A stretch of DNA of 64,000 bases from JAGWBD01 sp965197455 (GCA_965197455.1 OZ240208.1:2294001-2358000), one strand, 5' to 3'. Positions 41,150 through 49,377 are shown, counted from the stretch's first letter. Made by a program: numbers and translations. Notes: generated from the sequence alone by a model not told the origin.

Positions 41150-42406
41150 TCAGGCGGCGCGGCGCGGCAACGTGAAGCTGAACTGCGCGCCTGCGCCGGG
41201 TCGACTCTGCACCTCGATGCTGCCGTCGTGCGCCTCGACGAGGCCGCGCGCGATGGCCAGACCGAGGCCGGCGCCGCGCTCGCCGCTGCGCTCACGCGTG
41301 CGCGCCTGCTCGCCGCGCCAGAAGCGTTCGAAGACCTGCGGCAGGTCCGCGGTGGCGATGCCCTCGCCGCTGTCGGTCACGGTCACGCGCACCTGGTCGG
41401 GGCCGCTGGCCACGGCCGCGAGCTGCACGAGGCCGCCGGCGGGCGTGTGGCGAATGGCGTTGCTGACCAGGTTGTAGAGCACGCGCTGGATCTTCTCGGG
41501 GTCGATCAGCACCGGGTCAACGGCGCTGCTGACCTGACCTTCAAGACGCACTTCGCGACGCATGGCCACCGGCCGCAAGTCGCTGAGGGTGTCGGAGAGC
41601 AGGTCGCCGAGCGAGCTGCGTTGCAGGCGCAACTCGATGTGGCCGCTTTCCAGCTGGGACAGCTCGAAAAGGTCGTCGATGAGCTCGCTGAGGTTGTGGA
41701 TTTCGCGCCGGGCCGTCTGCAGATAGCGCTGCTGCGTGGCCTCGTCGCCGGCGACGCCATCGACGAGGGCCTCGATCACGAGGCGCAGCGAGGCCAGCGG
41801 CGTGCGCAGGTCGTGGCTGGTCCAGGCGATCAGGTCGCGCCGGCCCTGCTCGAGGCGCATGCGCTCTGCGTCGGCTGCCTGCAGGCGGGCGGCCATCATG
41901 TTGAAGCTGTTTGCCAGCGCCGCCAGTTCGTCCTTGCCGTCGGCGGCCACGCGCGTGGTCAGTTCACCGCGGGCGAGGCGGTCTGCGCCCTGGGCCAGGG
42001 CGCTGATGCGCGGCGTGAAGGCGTTGCTGATGAAGTAGCCGCAGCCGAGCGCGGTCCAGGCGCCGAAGATCAGCAGCACGGCGCTGAGGCCGAGGTCATG
42101 GGCGTCGAGAAACATCTGCCGCGCCAGCAACCAGAAGTTGGCGAAGAGCGTGAGGATGGTCAGCAGGCTGAGCAGCACGAGGCCATAACCGAGGCTGCGC
42201 AGGCGCTGGATAATTCCCAGCTGGCGGATCAGCCAGGCGATGAGGATGCTGGCGCTGCCGGTGAGGCCCATCAGCAGGAAGAGCTGGCGCTCGTCCGCGG
42301 GCGGCGGAGCGAAGAGCGGCTGCGCCAGGCCGCGCAGCAAGAGCGCGGCGCAGAGCCAGACGCTCGCCAGCAACAGCAACAGACGCCGGATGTGGGCTGC
42401 GGCCAT
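41150..42406 (-). CDS. Sensor histidine kinase (orphan)
   Basis: 418 residues from ATG 42406, where GGGGAG has proper spacing; an ATG at 42412 is also in frame. Four N-terminal helices with short loops (about 6-26, 41-62, 72-95, 106-128), then a HAMP domain (AFTPRISALAQGADRLARGE), HisKA with His198 in AWTSHDLRTPL, and HATPase_c with LYNLVSNAIRHTPAGG, VTDSGEGIA and GAGLGLAIARGLVEAHDG. The small periplasmic part suggests a membrane or redox signal rather than a soluble ligand. No response regulator lies next to it. Divergent from the first PhyH gene. Confidence 0.92.
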   Translation of the reverse strand: MAAAHIRRLLLLLASVWLCAALLLRGLAQPLFAPPPADERQLFLLMGLTGSASILIAWLIRQLGIIQRLRSLGYGLVLLSLLTILTLFANFWLLARQMFLDAHDLGLSAVLLIFGAWTALGCGYFISNAFTPRISALAQGADRLARGELTTRVAADGKDELAALANSFNMMAARLQAADAERMRLEQGRRDLIAWTSHDLRTPLASLRLVIEALVDGVAGDEATQQRYLQTARREIHNLSELIDDLFELSQLESGHIELRLQRSSLGDLLSDTLSDLRPVAMRREVRLEGQVSSAVDPVLIDPEKIQRVLYNLVSNAIRHTPAGGLVQLAAVASGPDQVRVTVTDSGEGIATADLPQVFERFWRGEQARTRERSGERGAGLGLAIARGLVEAHDGSIEVQSRPGAGAQFSFTLPRRAA

Positions 42407-42446
42407 GGTCATCTCCCCTGGCTTGCGCGCCGGCCCAATGGACTGC

Positions 42447-42474
42447 TGGCCGGCGTCCTGTTGCGCGCTATAGT
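42447..42474 (+). promoter_or_regulatory. Promoter of PhyH gene 1
   Basis: TGGCCG-16-TATAGT. The same -10 and spacing occur in the duplicate at 43631-43658, where the -35 is the better TTGCCG. Confidence 0.5.
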
Positions 42475-42513
42475 AGCGTATCAGCGCTGGCGCAGAGGAT
42501 GCAGGGAGATGAG

Positions 42514-43494
42514 ATGGGCCGCTTGAGCCGTGAGCAACTGGACGCGTTTTATTATCAGGGTTATGTGGTGGCGGAAGGCCTGCTGGACCCGGTCGCCGAC
42601 CTGGACCCCGTCATCGCCGAGTACCATACGGTGCTCGACAACCTGGCCGACGAGCTGTACGCAAAGGGTGAGATCAGCGAGCGCTACGTCGAGCTCGATT
42701 TCAACGAACGCTTCATGCGCATCTGCGAAGAGAGCCAGCGCGTGCACAATCAGTATTTCGACTTCATGCTGCCCAAGCGTAACGTGCAGCCGGATGCGCC
42801 GCTGTGGGTGGGGCCGGCGGTCTTCAACATGATACGCAACGAGAAGCTGCTGGACGCTGTCGAGCAGTTCATCGGCCCCGAAATCTATTCCAACCCGGTG
42901 CAGCACGTGCGCATGAAGCCGCCCGAGCAGCGCACGCCGCTCAACCAGGAGACCGGTCGCGTGCAGGTGGGCGCCACCCCCTGGCACCAGGATGGTGGCG
43001 TGGTGAACGAGGACGCGGACGAGACCGAGATGATCACCGTCTGGTTCCCGCTGTGGGATGCGCCGGTCGAATCCGGCTGCCTCGAGGTGATCCCTTTCAG
43101 TCACGTGGCCGGGCTGCAGCGGCACTGTCCCTCGCCCACGGGCGGCGGGCCAAGCCTCCTTGAGGAGGTGATAGAGCACGGGGCGGCGGTGGCGCAACCC
43201 ATGCGCCGCGGCGACGTGCTCTTCATGACGCGCTACACGCAACATTCCTCGCTGCCGAACCGCAGTGACAGCATGCGCTGGAGTTTTGACCTGCGCTATA
43301 ACCCGACCGGCCAGCCCACCGGGCGCGAAGTCTTCCCCGGTTTCGTGGCGCGCAGCCGCAAGGATCCGGCCAGCGAGTTGCGCGATGCCCGCGCCTGGGC
43401 GCAACTGTGGTATGACACGCGCGCGCGCATGGCCGCGCCGGACTTCGAGGACTTCAGTTACAACCGCTGGAACAGCGATCACCCTGGCTGTTAG
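42514..43494 (+). CDS. Phytanoyl-CoA dioxygenase (PhyH) family protein 1
   Basis: Non-haem Fe(II)/2-oxoglutarate-dependent oxygenase, 326 residues from ATG 42514 (GGGAG upstream; ATG 42499 in frame is less well placed). Iron ligands His158 and Asp160 in TPWHQDGG and distal His244 in RYTQHSSLPN; the 2-oxoglutarate-binding Arg is in SMRWSFDLRYNP. Starts GRLSREQLDAFYYQGYVVAE, the usual PhyH opening. Hydroxylates a small molecule or lipid; substrate unknown. A paralogue follows after 204 bases. Confidence 0.92.
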   Translation: MGRLSREQLDAFYYQGYVVAEGLLDPVADLDPVIAEYHTVLDNLADELYAKGEISERYVELDFNERFMRICEESQRVHNQYFDFMLPKRNVQPDAPLWVGPAVFNMIRNEKLLDAVEQFIGPEIYSNPVQHVRMKPPEQRTPLNQETGRVQVGATPWHQDGGVVNEDADETEMITVWFPLWDAPVESGCLEVIPFSHVAGLQRHCPSPTGGGPSLLEEVIEHGAAVAQPMRRGDVLFMTRYTQHSSLPNRSDSMRWSFDLRYNPTGQPTGREVFPGFVARSRKDPASELRDARAWAQLWYDTRARMAAPDFEDFSYNRWNSDHPGC

Positions 43495-43500
43495 TCTGCC

Positions 43501-43602
43501 AGGCGGCCCTGTCCCGCCGCTCACGACGGGAGCCCTCCCCCGGCCCCCTCTTCCCCCTCATCGCGGGAGCCCTTCCTTAAAGAGAGAGAGGGGGAGAAAA
43601 AC
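43501..43602. repeat. Dispersed GC-rich hairpin repeat, copy D
   Basis: Contains TCCCGCCGCTCACGACGGGA, then ATCGCGGGAGCCCTTCC, and ends AGAGAGAGAGGGGGAGAAAA, matching copies A and C. Lies between the two PhyH units. Confidence 0.65.
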
Positions 43603-43630
43603 GACCATGCGCGCCGGCCCAATGGAGTGC

Positions 43631-43658
43631 TTGCCGTCGCCCTGTTGCGCGCTATAGT
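43631..43658 (+). promoter_or_regulatory. Promoter of PhyH gene 2
   Basis: TTGCCG-16-TATAGT, duplicated from the promoter of PhyH gene 1. Confidence 0.55.
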
Positions 43659-43698
43659 AGCGTATCAGCACTGGCGGAGAGGATGCAGGGAGAGCAGG

Positions 43699-44673
43699 AT
43701 GGGCCGTTTAAGTAATGAGCAACTGGACACGTTTTACGATCAGGGTTATCTGGTGGTGGAAGGCCTGCTGGACCCGGTCGCCGACCTTGACCCCATCATT
43801 GCCGAGTACCATATTGTGCTCGACAACCTGGCCGACGAGCTCTACGCGAAGGGCGTGATCAGCGAGCGTTACGCCGGCCTCGACTTCAGCGAGCGCTACC
43901 TGCGCATCTGCGAAGAGAGCCAGGACGTGCACAAGCACTACTTCGACTTCTCGCTGCCCAAGGGCGGGGTGAAGCCGGACACGCCGCTGTGGGTGGGGCC
44001 GGCGGTCTTCAACACGCTGCGCAACGAGAATCTGCTGGACGTGGTTGAGCAGTTCATCGGCCCCGAAATCTATTCCAACCCGGTGCAGCACGTGCGCATG
44101 AAGCCGCCCGAGCACCGCGCCCCGCTGGACCCGGACAAGGGCGTCATCCAGCTGGGCATCACCCCCTGGCACCAGGACAACGGCGCCGTCACCGAGGACG
44201 CGGACGAGACGGAGATGCTCACCGTCTGGTTCCCGCTGTGGGACGCGCCGGTCGAGGCCGGCTGCCTCGAAGTGATCCCCTGCGGCCACCGCTCCGGGCT
44301 GCAGCGGCACTGCCCGTCTTACGGGGGGCCGCGCCTCATCGAGGCAGTGCTCGAGCGCGAGGCGGCGCTGGCGCAGCCCATGCGCCGCGGCGACGTGATC
44401 TTCATGACGCGCTACACGCCGCACGCCTCGCTGCCGAACCTCAGCGAAAGCATGCGCTGGAGTTTTGACCTGCGCTACAACCCGATTGGTCAAGCCACGG
44501 GGCGCGACATGTTCCCCGGCTTCGTGGCGCGCAGCCGCAGCAACCCGGCCAGCGAGCTGCGCGATGCCCGCGCCTGGGCGCAGCTGTGGTATGACGCGCG
44601 CGCGCGCATGGCCGCGCCGGAGTATATGGACGAAAGTTTCGACCGCTGGGACATCAACCACCCCGCCTGCTGA
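43699..44673 (+). CDS. Phytanoyl-CoA dioxygenase (PhyH) family protein 2
   Basis: 324 residues, opening GRLSNEQLDTFYDQGYLVVE. Iron ligands His158 and Asp160 in TPWHQDNG; distal His in RYTPHASLPN; Arg in SMRWSFDLRYNP. Very similar to copy 1 over its whole length; the differences cluster in the segment after QDVHKHYF and in the loop before the distal His (a two-residue deletion), which could alter substrate choice. GGGAGAG precedes the ATG. Confidence 0.92.
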   Translation: MGRLSNEQLDTFYDQGYLVVEGLLDPVADLDPIIAEYHIVLDNLADELYAKGVISERYAGLDFSERYLRICEESQDVHKHYFDFSLPKGGVKPDTPLWVGPAVFNTLRNENLLDVVEQFIGPEIYSNPVQHVRMKPPEHRAPLDPDKGVIQLGITPWHQDNGAVTEDADETEMLTVWFPLWDAPVEAGCLEVIPCGHRSGLQRHCPSYGGPRLIEAVLEREAALAQPMRRGDVIFMTRYTPHASLPNLSESMRWSFDLRYNPIGQATGRDMFPGFVARSRSNPASELRDARAWAQLWYDARARMAAPEYMDESFDRWDINHPAC

Positions 44674-44694
44674 GCGCCGCCCGGCCGGCCGGGG

Positions 44695-45264
44695 CTACAG
44701 TGAGTCGAAGTGGCTCTGAAAGGCGAGGCAGAGCAGGGAGTCGGTCGCTGCGTAGAGGTAGTGGATGGTCTCGTTGGCGACGAGCAGCGTGCCGAAGCCG
44801 CTGCAGGGCTGGATGCTGTCCGTCTGGGCAGTGAAAAGTTCGGCGCCGGGCAGGGCACAGTTGAGGAAGTTGCGGCTGAGGCGTTCCTGATTGACGATCG
44901 CGACCGCGCCGAGGCTGACCCCCTCGCCCTGCAGCAGCGTGTCCAGCGAGATTTTGGTGTAGATGCCGGCGGCGACCGCGCCCACTTCACGATAGCACTG
45001 GATCATGCCATCGATGGTGCTGATGGCGGCCGCCAGGGCCGGGTTGCCGCTGAGCAGCGAGGCGCCGCCGCCGAGGGTGGCGAGCGTGTCGGTGAGGCTG
45101 GCAGTATCGCTGAGTCCGTAACCCTCCAGCTCGGGCAGGAAGCGTTGCGCGGAGGTCGCCTGATCGGCCGTGTCGGTGCCGGTGGGCACGAGGTCGCTGC
45201 AGGCGGTCAGCAGGGCCAGCAGCAGGGGCAGCAGCCAGAGGATGTGAAGGCGTCGGTCAGCCAT
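44695..45264 (-). CDS. Putative lipoprotein of unknown function
   Basis: 189 residues. N-terminal lipoprotein signal with lipobox LLTAC (Cys22), so it should be anchored on the outer side of the membrane. The rest is mixed helical with three more cysteines (IQCYREV, FLNCALPG, IQPCSGF, LLCLAFQ) that may form disulfides. I recognise no family. It lies 6 bases after lspA in the same direction; LspA is the peptidase that would mature it. Confidence 0.7.
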   Translation of the reverse strand: MADRRLHILWLLPLLLALLTACSDLVPTGTDTADQATSAQRFLPELEGYGLSDTASLTDTLATLGGGASLLSGNPALAAAISTIDGMIQCYREVGAVAAGIYTKISLDTLLQGEGVSLGAVAIVNQERLSRNFLNCALPGAELFTAQTDSIQPCSGFGTLLVANETIHYLYAATDSLLCLAFQSHFDSL

Positions 45265-45270
45265 GCGGAC

Positions 45271-45777
45271 TCAACTCCCCTCGTCCGCGGACAGCGCCTT
45301 TTGTCTCCGGCGCGCGGGCAACCAGCTTTCGAGCAGGAGCAGCAAGGCCCCCAGCACGATGGCGTGGTCTGCCAGGTTGGAGACGTTGGAGACGAGGCCG
45401 GGGATCTGGTAGTGGATGAAGTCGATCACGAGGCCATGCTGCAGGCGGTCGGCGGCGTTGCCGAGCGCGCCGCCGCAGATGCAGCCGCTGGCGAAGCGCG
45501 TCAACGGGCCGCTGACGGCCAGGCGCGGGTAGTGCCACAGCAGGACGATGACGAAGACGAAAGCGATCAGCAGGAAGAAGTCGGCTGCGACGGGCAGGAT
45601 GCCGAAGGCCGCGCCGCGATTCTGGCTGTAGGTGATGCGGAACACGGACGCCAGCGCGGGCAGGGGCGCGAAGCTCTGGCCGGGCAGCAGGCGCGCGACC
45701 ACCAGCGCCTTGCTGGCCTGGTCGGCGAGCAGGACGCTGCCGGTGATGCCCAGCAGCTGCAGCCAGTAGCGTCGCAT
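45271..45777 (-). CDS. lspA: Lipoprotein signal peptidase (SPase II)
   Basis: 168 residues, four helices. Cleaves the signal peptide of diacylglyceryl-modified prolipoproteins. Catalytic Asp110 (LGNAADRL) and Asp137 (NLADHAIVLG) are both present, as are the conserved DQASKALV, NRGAAFGIL and VIDFIHY segments. ATG 45777 has GAGGAG 5 bases upstream; further in-frame starts are unlikely. Followed by a lipoprotein gene, divergent from cdsA. Confidence 0.95.
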   Translation of the reverse strand: MRRYWLQLLGITGSVLLADQASKALVVARLLPGQSFAPLPALASVFRITYSQNRGAAFGILPVAADFFLLIAFVFVIVLLWHYPRLAVSGPLTRFASGCICGGALGNAADRLQHGLVIDFIHYQIPGLVSNVSNLADHAIVLGALLLLLESWLPARRRQKALSADEGS

Positions 45778-45798
45778 GGTCACTCCTCGTTGCGCCGG

Positions 45799-45828
45799 AT
45801 TGTAACGGCGCGGGCGCGGGCGGGGCAA
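45799..45828 (-). promoter_or_regulatory. lspA promoter
   Basis: On the minus strand TTGCCC-18-TACAAT, ending 21 bases before the lspA ATG. Confidence 0.5.
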
Positions 45829-45860
45829 GCCTGCGGCTGTAGTACGGCGGCTGGGCGCTG

Positions 45861-46628
45861 ATGCGCTGGCGGCTGGACGCCAACCTGCGCGCGCGTGTGC
45901 GCACCGCGCTGCTGGTCGGGCCGCTGATTCTGCTGCTGTGCGTGGCCGGCGGCGTCTGGTTCCTGCTGGCGGTGCTGCTGGCGGGCGCGCTGGGCGGCTT
46001 CGAGCTGGCGCAACTGCCGGGGAAGGCGAGCCGCGGCGTCTCCCTTGCCATGGCGCTGGCCGTGCCCGCCATCACTTTGGCGCTGGCGCTGGAGCAGCCC
46101 TGGCTGCTGCTGGCCTTGCTGGCGCCGGTTTTGGCCGGGCTGCGGGGCCGGCGCGTGCCGGGCCTGGGCCTGGGCGCCGCGCTGTATATCGGCCTCGCGC
46201 TGGGCGCCCTGGTGCTGCTGCGCAATGGTGAAGAGGGCCAGCTGTGGACGCTGGCGCTCTTCGCCAACAACTGGTGCACGGACAGCTTCGCGATGCTGGG
46301 CGGACGGCGCTTCGGACGACGCAAGCTGGCGCCGGCCATTTCGCCGGGCAAGACGGTGGAGGGCGCGTTGGTCGGTTTGCTGGCGGGAGTCAGCGCGGGA
46401 CTGGCGTTGACGCTGGCGGGCGGAGTGCCGCTGGCGCTGGCCTTGCCGCTCAACCTGGGCGTGGCGCTGGCCACGACGGCCGGCGACCTGCTGGAGTCGC
46501 TGCTCAAGCGTCAGTGGCAGGCGGATGACAGCGGTTCGCTGCTGCCGGGCCACGGCGGACTGCTGGATCGCATGGACGGCACACTGCTGGCGGCGCCGGT
46601 CTTGTGGCTCTTGCTGCAAATCTTCTGA
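45861..46628 (+). CDS. cdsA: Phosphatidate cytidylyltransferase (CDP-diglyceride synthase)
   Basis: 255 residues, strongly hydrophobic, eight or so helices. Makes CDP-diacylglycerol for phospholipid synthesis. Shows the family blocks NNWCTDSFAMLGGRRFGRRK, SPGKTVEG, and the C-terminal signature GDLLESLLKRQ...DSG.LLPGHGGLLDRMD (with the metal-binding Asp residues). The N-terminal half is shorter and more divergent than in E. coli CdsA. No clear Shine-Dalgarno at ATG 45861. Divergent from lspA. Confidence 0.9.
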   Translation: MRWRLDANLRARVRTALLVGPLILLLCVAGGVWFLLAVLLAGALGGFELAQLPGKASRGVSLAMALAVPAITLALALEQPWLLLALLAPVLAGLRGRRVPGLGLGAALYIGLALGALVLLRNGEEGQLWTLALFANNWCTDSFAMLGGRRFGRRKLAPAISPGKTVEGALVGLLAGVSAGLALTLAGGVPLALALPLNLGVALATTAGDLLESLLKRQWQADDSGSLLPGHGGLLDRMDGTLLAAPVLWLLLQIF

Positions 46629-46645
46629 AATCCAGATGCCCAATC

Positions 46646-46674
46646 TTCGCATTTTGTCAGGAAGCAGGTATAAT
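46646..46674 (+). promoter_or_regulatory. Strong promoter upstream of the candidate small RNA
   Basis: TTCGCA-17-TATAAT; the only perfect TATAAT with correct spacing that I found in the window. It is downstream of cdsA and points away from any coding start. Confidence 0.65.
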
Positions 46675-46680
46675 CTGCGC

Positions 46681-46783
46681 TGCGGCGATGCGTGGATACC
46701 GGGACACCCCGTCAATCCCGATGCGGTTCCCGCGCCCGGCCCGGCGCATGCTACGGACCTGCCAGAATGGCAGGTCCTTTTTT
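46681..46783 (+). ncRNA. Candidate small structured RNA, about 103 nt
   Basis: Flanked by a perfect -10 promoter and a perfect Rho-independent terminator, with no open reading frame of note. Possible helices: ATGCG (near 46689) with CGCAT (near 46745), CCGGG (near 46698) with CCCGG, and an inner GCGG-TTC-CCGC hairpin. I cannot place it in a known class. It has a short 5S-like stretch (ATCCCGA..CGG) but lacks the closing 5'/3' helix of 5S rRNA, and it lacks SRP RNA and tRNA features. Confidence 0.55.
46755..46783 (+). terminator. Rho-independent terminator of the small RNA
   Basis: 10-bp perfect stem (GGACCTGCCA / TGGCAGGTCC) with a GAA loop and six T. It ends 6 bases before the convergent stop of the SPFH gene. 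Confidence 0.9.
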
Positions 46784-46789
46784 CTGCGC

Positions 46790-47680
46790 TTATTTGTCCT
46801 CCGTGCCGGTGATCTGTTGCGCCAGGCGCATCACTTCCATGGGCAGTACCAGCTTGGTGGCCGGGCTGGTGCCGATCTCGCGCAAGGTCTTCAGATACTC
46901 CAGCTGCAGGGTGTTGCCACCGGCCTGGTTCGCCTCATCCTCGATGGCCTTCAGCGCCGCGGCGTAGCCCTGGGCGCTCAACAGTTGCGCCTCGCGCTCG
47001 CCCTCGGCATTGAGGATGGCGGACTGCCTGGCGCCCTCCGCGCGCAGGATGGCGGACTCCTTCTCGCCCTCCGCGACAGTGACGGAGGCCTCGCGCTGGC
47101 CACTGGCGCGCAAGACCTCGGCGCGGCGCTCGCGTTCGGCGGTCATCTGACGGTTCATGGCGTCCTGCACGTCGCGCGGCGGCTCGATTTCGCGGATCTC
47201 GACGCTGGTGATCTTCAGGCCCCAGCGCTCGGTCACCTCGTCCAGCTTGACGCGCAGGGTGTCGTTGATCTGCTCGCGTTTGGAGAGCACGTCGTCCAGC
47301 GAGATGTCGCCGATGACGGCGCGCAGGGTGGTGGTGGCGATGTTGATTGAAGCGTGTACCACGTGGTCGACCGAGAGAATGGAGAGTTTGGGGTCGATGA
47401 CGCGGTAGTAGATGAGGAAGTCGATGGAGATGGGCGCGTTGTCCTGGGTGATGGCCGTCTGCGCGGGGATATCGAGGAACTTTTCGCGCATGTCGACGCG
47501 CATGGCGCGCTCGAGGATGGGAATGATGATGACGATGCCGGGGCCACGCGTGCCCGCGTAGCGCCCCAGCGCCAGTACGACGAGGCGCTGGTATTCCGGC
47601 ACGATGTGCACGTGGCGCACGATGACGAGCACCGCGGCCAGCAGCACGAGAACTGCGATGATGGAACCAGGATCAAACAT
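46790..47680 (-). CDS. SPFH/Band 7 domain membrane protein (QmcA/stomatin type)
   Basis: 296 residues. N-terminal helix (IIAVLVLLAAVLVIVRHVHI), then the SPFH domain (VPEYQRLVVLALGRYAGTRG, QTAITQDNAPISIDFLIYYR) and an Ala/Glu/Arg-rich coiled coil (MNRQMTAERERRAEVLRASG). Scaffold of membrane microdomains; often acts with the NfeD protein and a protease. It is 21 bases downstream of the nfeD-like gene, the usual pairing. Confidence 0.92.
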   Translation of the reverse strand: MFDPGSIIAVLVLLAAVLVIVRHVHIVPEYQRLVVLALGRYAGTRGPGIVIIIPILERAMRVDMREKFLDIPAQTAITQDNAPISIDFLIYYRVIDPKLSILSVDHVVHASINIATTTLRAVIGDISLDDVLSKREQINDTLRVKLDEVTERWGLKITSVEIREIEPPRDVQDAMNRQMTAERERRAEVLRASGQREASVTVAEGEKESAILRAEGARQSAILNAEGEREAQLLSAQGYAAALKAIEDEANQAGGNTLQLEYLKTLREIGTSPATKLVLPMEVMRLAQQITGTEDK

Positions 47681-47701
47681 GAATTGCTCTCCAGTCTGTT
47701 G

Positions 47702-48340
47702 TCACTCTGAAAGAATGTTATTTCCGTCCATGGACGGGGCTGGCGCGCGCCCGGCCACGCGCATGTTCAGGCCTTCGCGCCCGACGACGACGACTTCCTC
47801 ACCGGCGGCCAGAGGCTGCTCGCTGGTGGCGCTCCACAGTTCGCCGCGCAGTTGCACCGTGCCGACGGGGTCCAGCGCGCGCACGACGCGGCCGGTATCG
47901 CCGTGGAAATCATCGAAGGCGGCGGCCGGCGGCGCCTTGCGCACCCGCATCAACACGGGCAGCAGGGCGAAGCGCCAGTAGAGCAGCGACAGCAGGACGC
48001 TGAGGCCGAGGATGAGCGGCGAGATGCCCTGTGCGGGGAACATCAGCAGGCCGCCCGCCACCTGCAGCGCCAGACCGGCGGCCGTCAGCAGCGTGTGGCG
48101 CGGCCGCAAGAGGAAGGGCAGCAGGATGAAGGCGGAGGCCCCGGCCACCAGCAGCAGCACCCCGATCCAGTTGACGGACATGCCGGTGAGCAGCAGCAGC
48201 GAGCCGCTGATGCCCGCCAGCGCGAGCAGCTCGAGCAGGCCGGTGCCGGGGACGATGGTCACCGTGACCCCCAGCCACAGGCCGAAGACGAGACCGAGAT
48301 ACACGAGATCAGGCGCGAACTGAGTAATGGGCAAGGTCAT
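47702..48340 (-). CDS. NfeD family membrane protein
   Basis: 212 residues. Four or five helices (YLGLVFGLWLGVTVTIV, GSLLLLTGMSVNWIGVLLLV and others) followed by a C-terminal OB-fold, GDTGRVVRALDPVGTVQLRG to GLNMRVAG, the NfeD signature. Lacks the N-terminal ClpP-like protease found in long NfeD forms. Co-oriented with and just upstream of the SPFH gene; the two likely form a membrane-raft complex. Confidence 0.9.
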   Translation of the reverse strand: MTLPITQFAPDLVYLGLVFGLWLGVTVTIVPGTGLLELLALAGISGSLLLLTGMSVNWIGVLLLVAGASAFILLPFLLRPRHTLLTAAGLALQVAGGLLMFPAQGISPLILGLSVLLSLLYWRFALLPVLMRVRKAPPAAAFDDFHGDTGRVVRALDPVGTVQLRGELWSATSEQPLAAGEEVVVVGREGLNMRVAGRAPAPSMDGNNILSE

Positions 48341-48353
48341 ACTCCCTGACCAC

Positions 48354-48359
48354 AGTATA
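48354..48359 (-). promoter_or_regulatory. -10 box of the nfeD-SPFH operon
   Basis: TATACT on the minus strand, 13 bases before the NfeD ATG, with GGGAG just before the start codon. Confidence 0.4.
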
Positions 48360-48416
48360 CAGAAGACTACGATGCCGCGGTTGCGCTGGTTCTAATATCT
48401 GGTCGCCGGCGAATCG

Positions 48417-48446
48417 AAAAAAGCCCCTCTCCCGCAGGAGAAGGGC
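48417..48446 (-). terminator. Terminator after the SDR gene at 48476
   Basis: On the minus strand, a GC-rich stem (GCCCTTCTCC / GGGAGAGGGGC with one bulge) followed by six T, about 30 bases after the SDR stop. Confidence 0.7.
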
Positions 48447-48475
48447 CTGGCGCCAGTGCAGGGATGTATTGCGGG

Positions 48476-49228
48476 TCAGCGGGTGCGGACACCGCCGCGC
48501 AGATAGTCCGCCTCGTCGCTGAGGACAAAGGCGATGACCTTCGCGACGCCCTCGGGCAGGCCGTAGTGGGCGCGCGCGTGGTCGTGCGCATCCTGTTCCG
48601 GACGGCCGTCACGCCGGGCAGCGGCGATATCCACGCTGAGCTTGATTTCGGTGATGATGTTGCCGGGGTAGATGGTGTTGACGCGGATGCCGCGTTCGCC
48701 CAGCTGCGCCTGCAGCGTCATCGCCAGGCCATTGACACCCCCCTTGCCGGCGGCGTAGGCCAGCGAGGAACTGGGGCCGAAGACGCCTGCGCCGGAGCCG
48801 ATGATGACGAAGACGCCGCGTCCGCTGGCCTCCAGCAGCATTGTGGCATGTTTGGCGCAGAGGAAGACGCCGGTGATGTTGACGTCCAGCGCGCGTTTGA
48901 AGTCCTCCAGCGGGAGGGCTTCCGGCGTCTGCCAGGGGCCGGGCAGCACGCCCGCGGCGCAGACCAGCTTGTCCAGCCGGCCATGGCGGCCGAGCGTGAA
49001 GTTAACCAGTTCGGCGACCTCTTCGTCGTTGCGCACGTCGGTTTGCAGGAAGTCGGCAGTGCCGCCCGCCGCGCGGATTTCAGCGGCGCGCTGTTCGCCG
49101 TCTTCCTTGATGTCAGCGATGACGACGCGCGCGCCACGGGCCGCGCAGAGCTTCGCCGTGGCCGCGCCGATACCCTGGGCGCCGCCGGTGACGAGCATGA
49201 CATTGCCCTGCAGATCTGCTGTCACCAT
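48476..49228 (-). CDS. SDR family oxidoreductase 3
   Basis: 250 residues. TGGAQGIG cofactor motif, a long strand-loop region, catalytic Ser in GSGAGVFGPSSSLA with Tyr and Lys in YAAGK, and a C-terminal VIAFVLSDEADYLRGGVRTR typical of the end of FabG-like enzymes. ATG 49228 lies only one base after AGGAGG; the next codon, GTG 49225, has more usual spacing and could be the real start. Substrate unknown. Ends in a clear terminator. Confidence 0.88.
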   Translation of the reverse strand: MVTADLQGNVMLVTGGAQGIGAATAKLCAARGARVVIADIKEDGEQRAAEIRAAGGTADFLQTDVRNDEEVAELVNFTLGRHGRLDKLVCAAGVLPGPWQTPEALPLEDFKRALDVNITGVFLCAKHATMLLEASGRGVFVIIGSGAGVFGPSSSLAYAAGKGGVNGLAMTLQAQLGERGIRVNTIYPGNIITEIKLSVDIAAARRDGRPEQDAHDHARAHYGLPEGVAKVIAFVLSDEADYLRGGVRTR

Positions 49229-49263
49229 TCCTCCTGTTGCGCCTGTCAGCGCCTGCCCCGGTC

Positions 49264-49293
49264 CCACTGTCCCGTTTAAAACGGGAGCCCTTC
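49264..49293. repeat. Dispersed GC-rich hairpin repeat, copy F
   Basis: TCCCGTTTAAAACGGGA (perfect 8-base arms) followed by GCCCTTCC, the same tail as in copies A, C and D. Lies upstream of the SDR gene. Confidence 0.6.
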
Positions 49294-49377
49294 CATGGCG
49301 ACCTCGCGCCGCCCTGGGCGAGGATCACGCCGACCCGCCGCCTCGTGCGCGCGGCAATATCCCGGGTTTCCAGCAGT

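Larger units (their letters stand above)
42425..44673 (+). repeat. Tandem duplication of a promoter-plus-PhyH unit
   Basis: The 89-base segment 42425-42513 recurs with few changes at 43609-43698, including the promoter and ribosome-binding site, and each copy is followed by a closely similar dioxygenase gene. Copy D of the dispersed repeat sits between the units. Confidence 0.85.

Noticed and set aside
46681..46783. 5S rRNA
   Set aside because: Only ATCCCGA..CGG resembles loop C; the 5'/3' closing helix and other conserved bases are missing.
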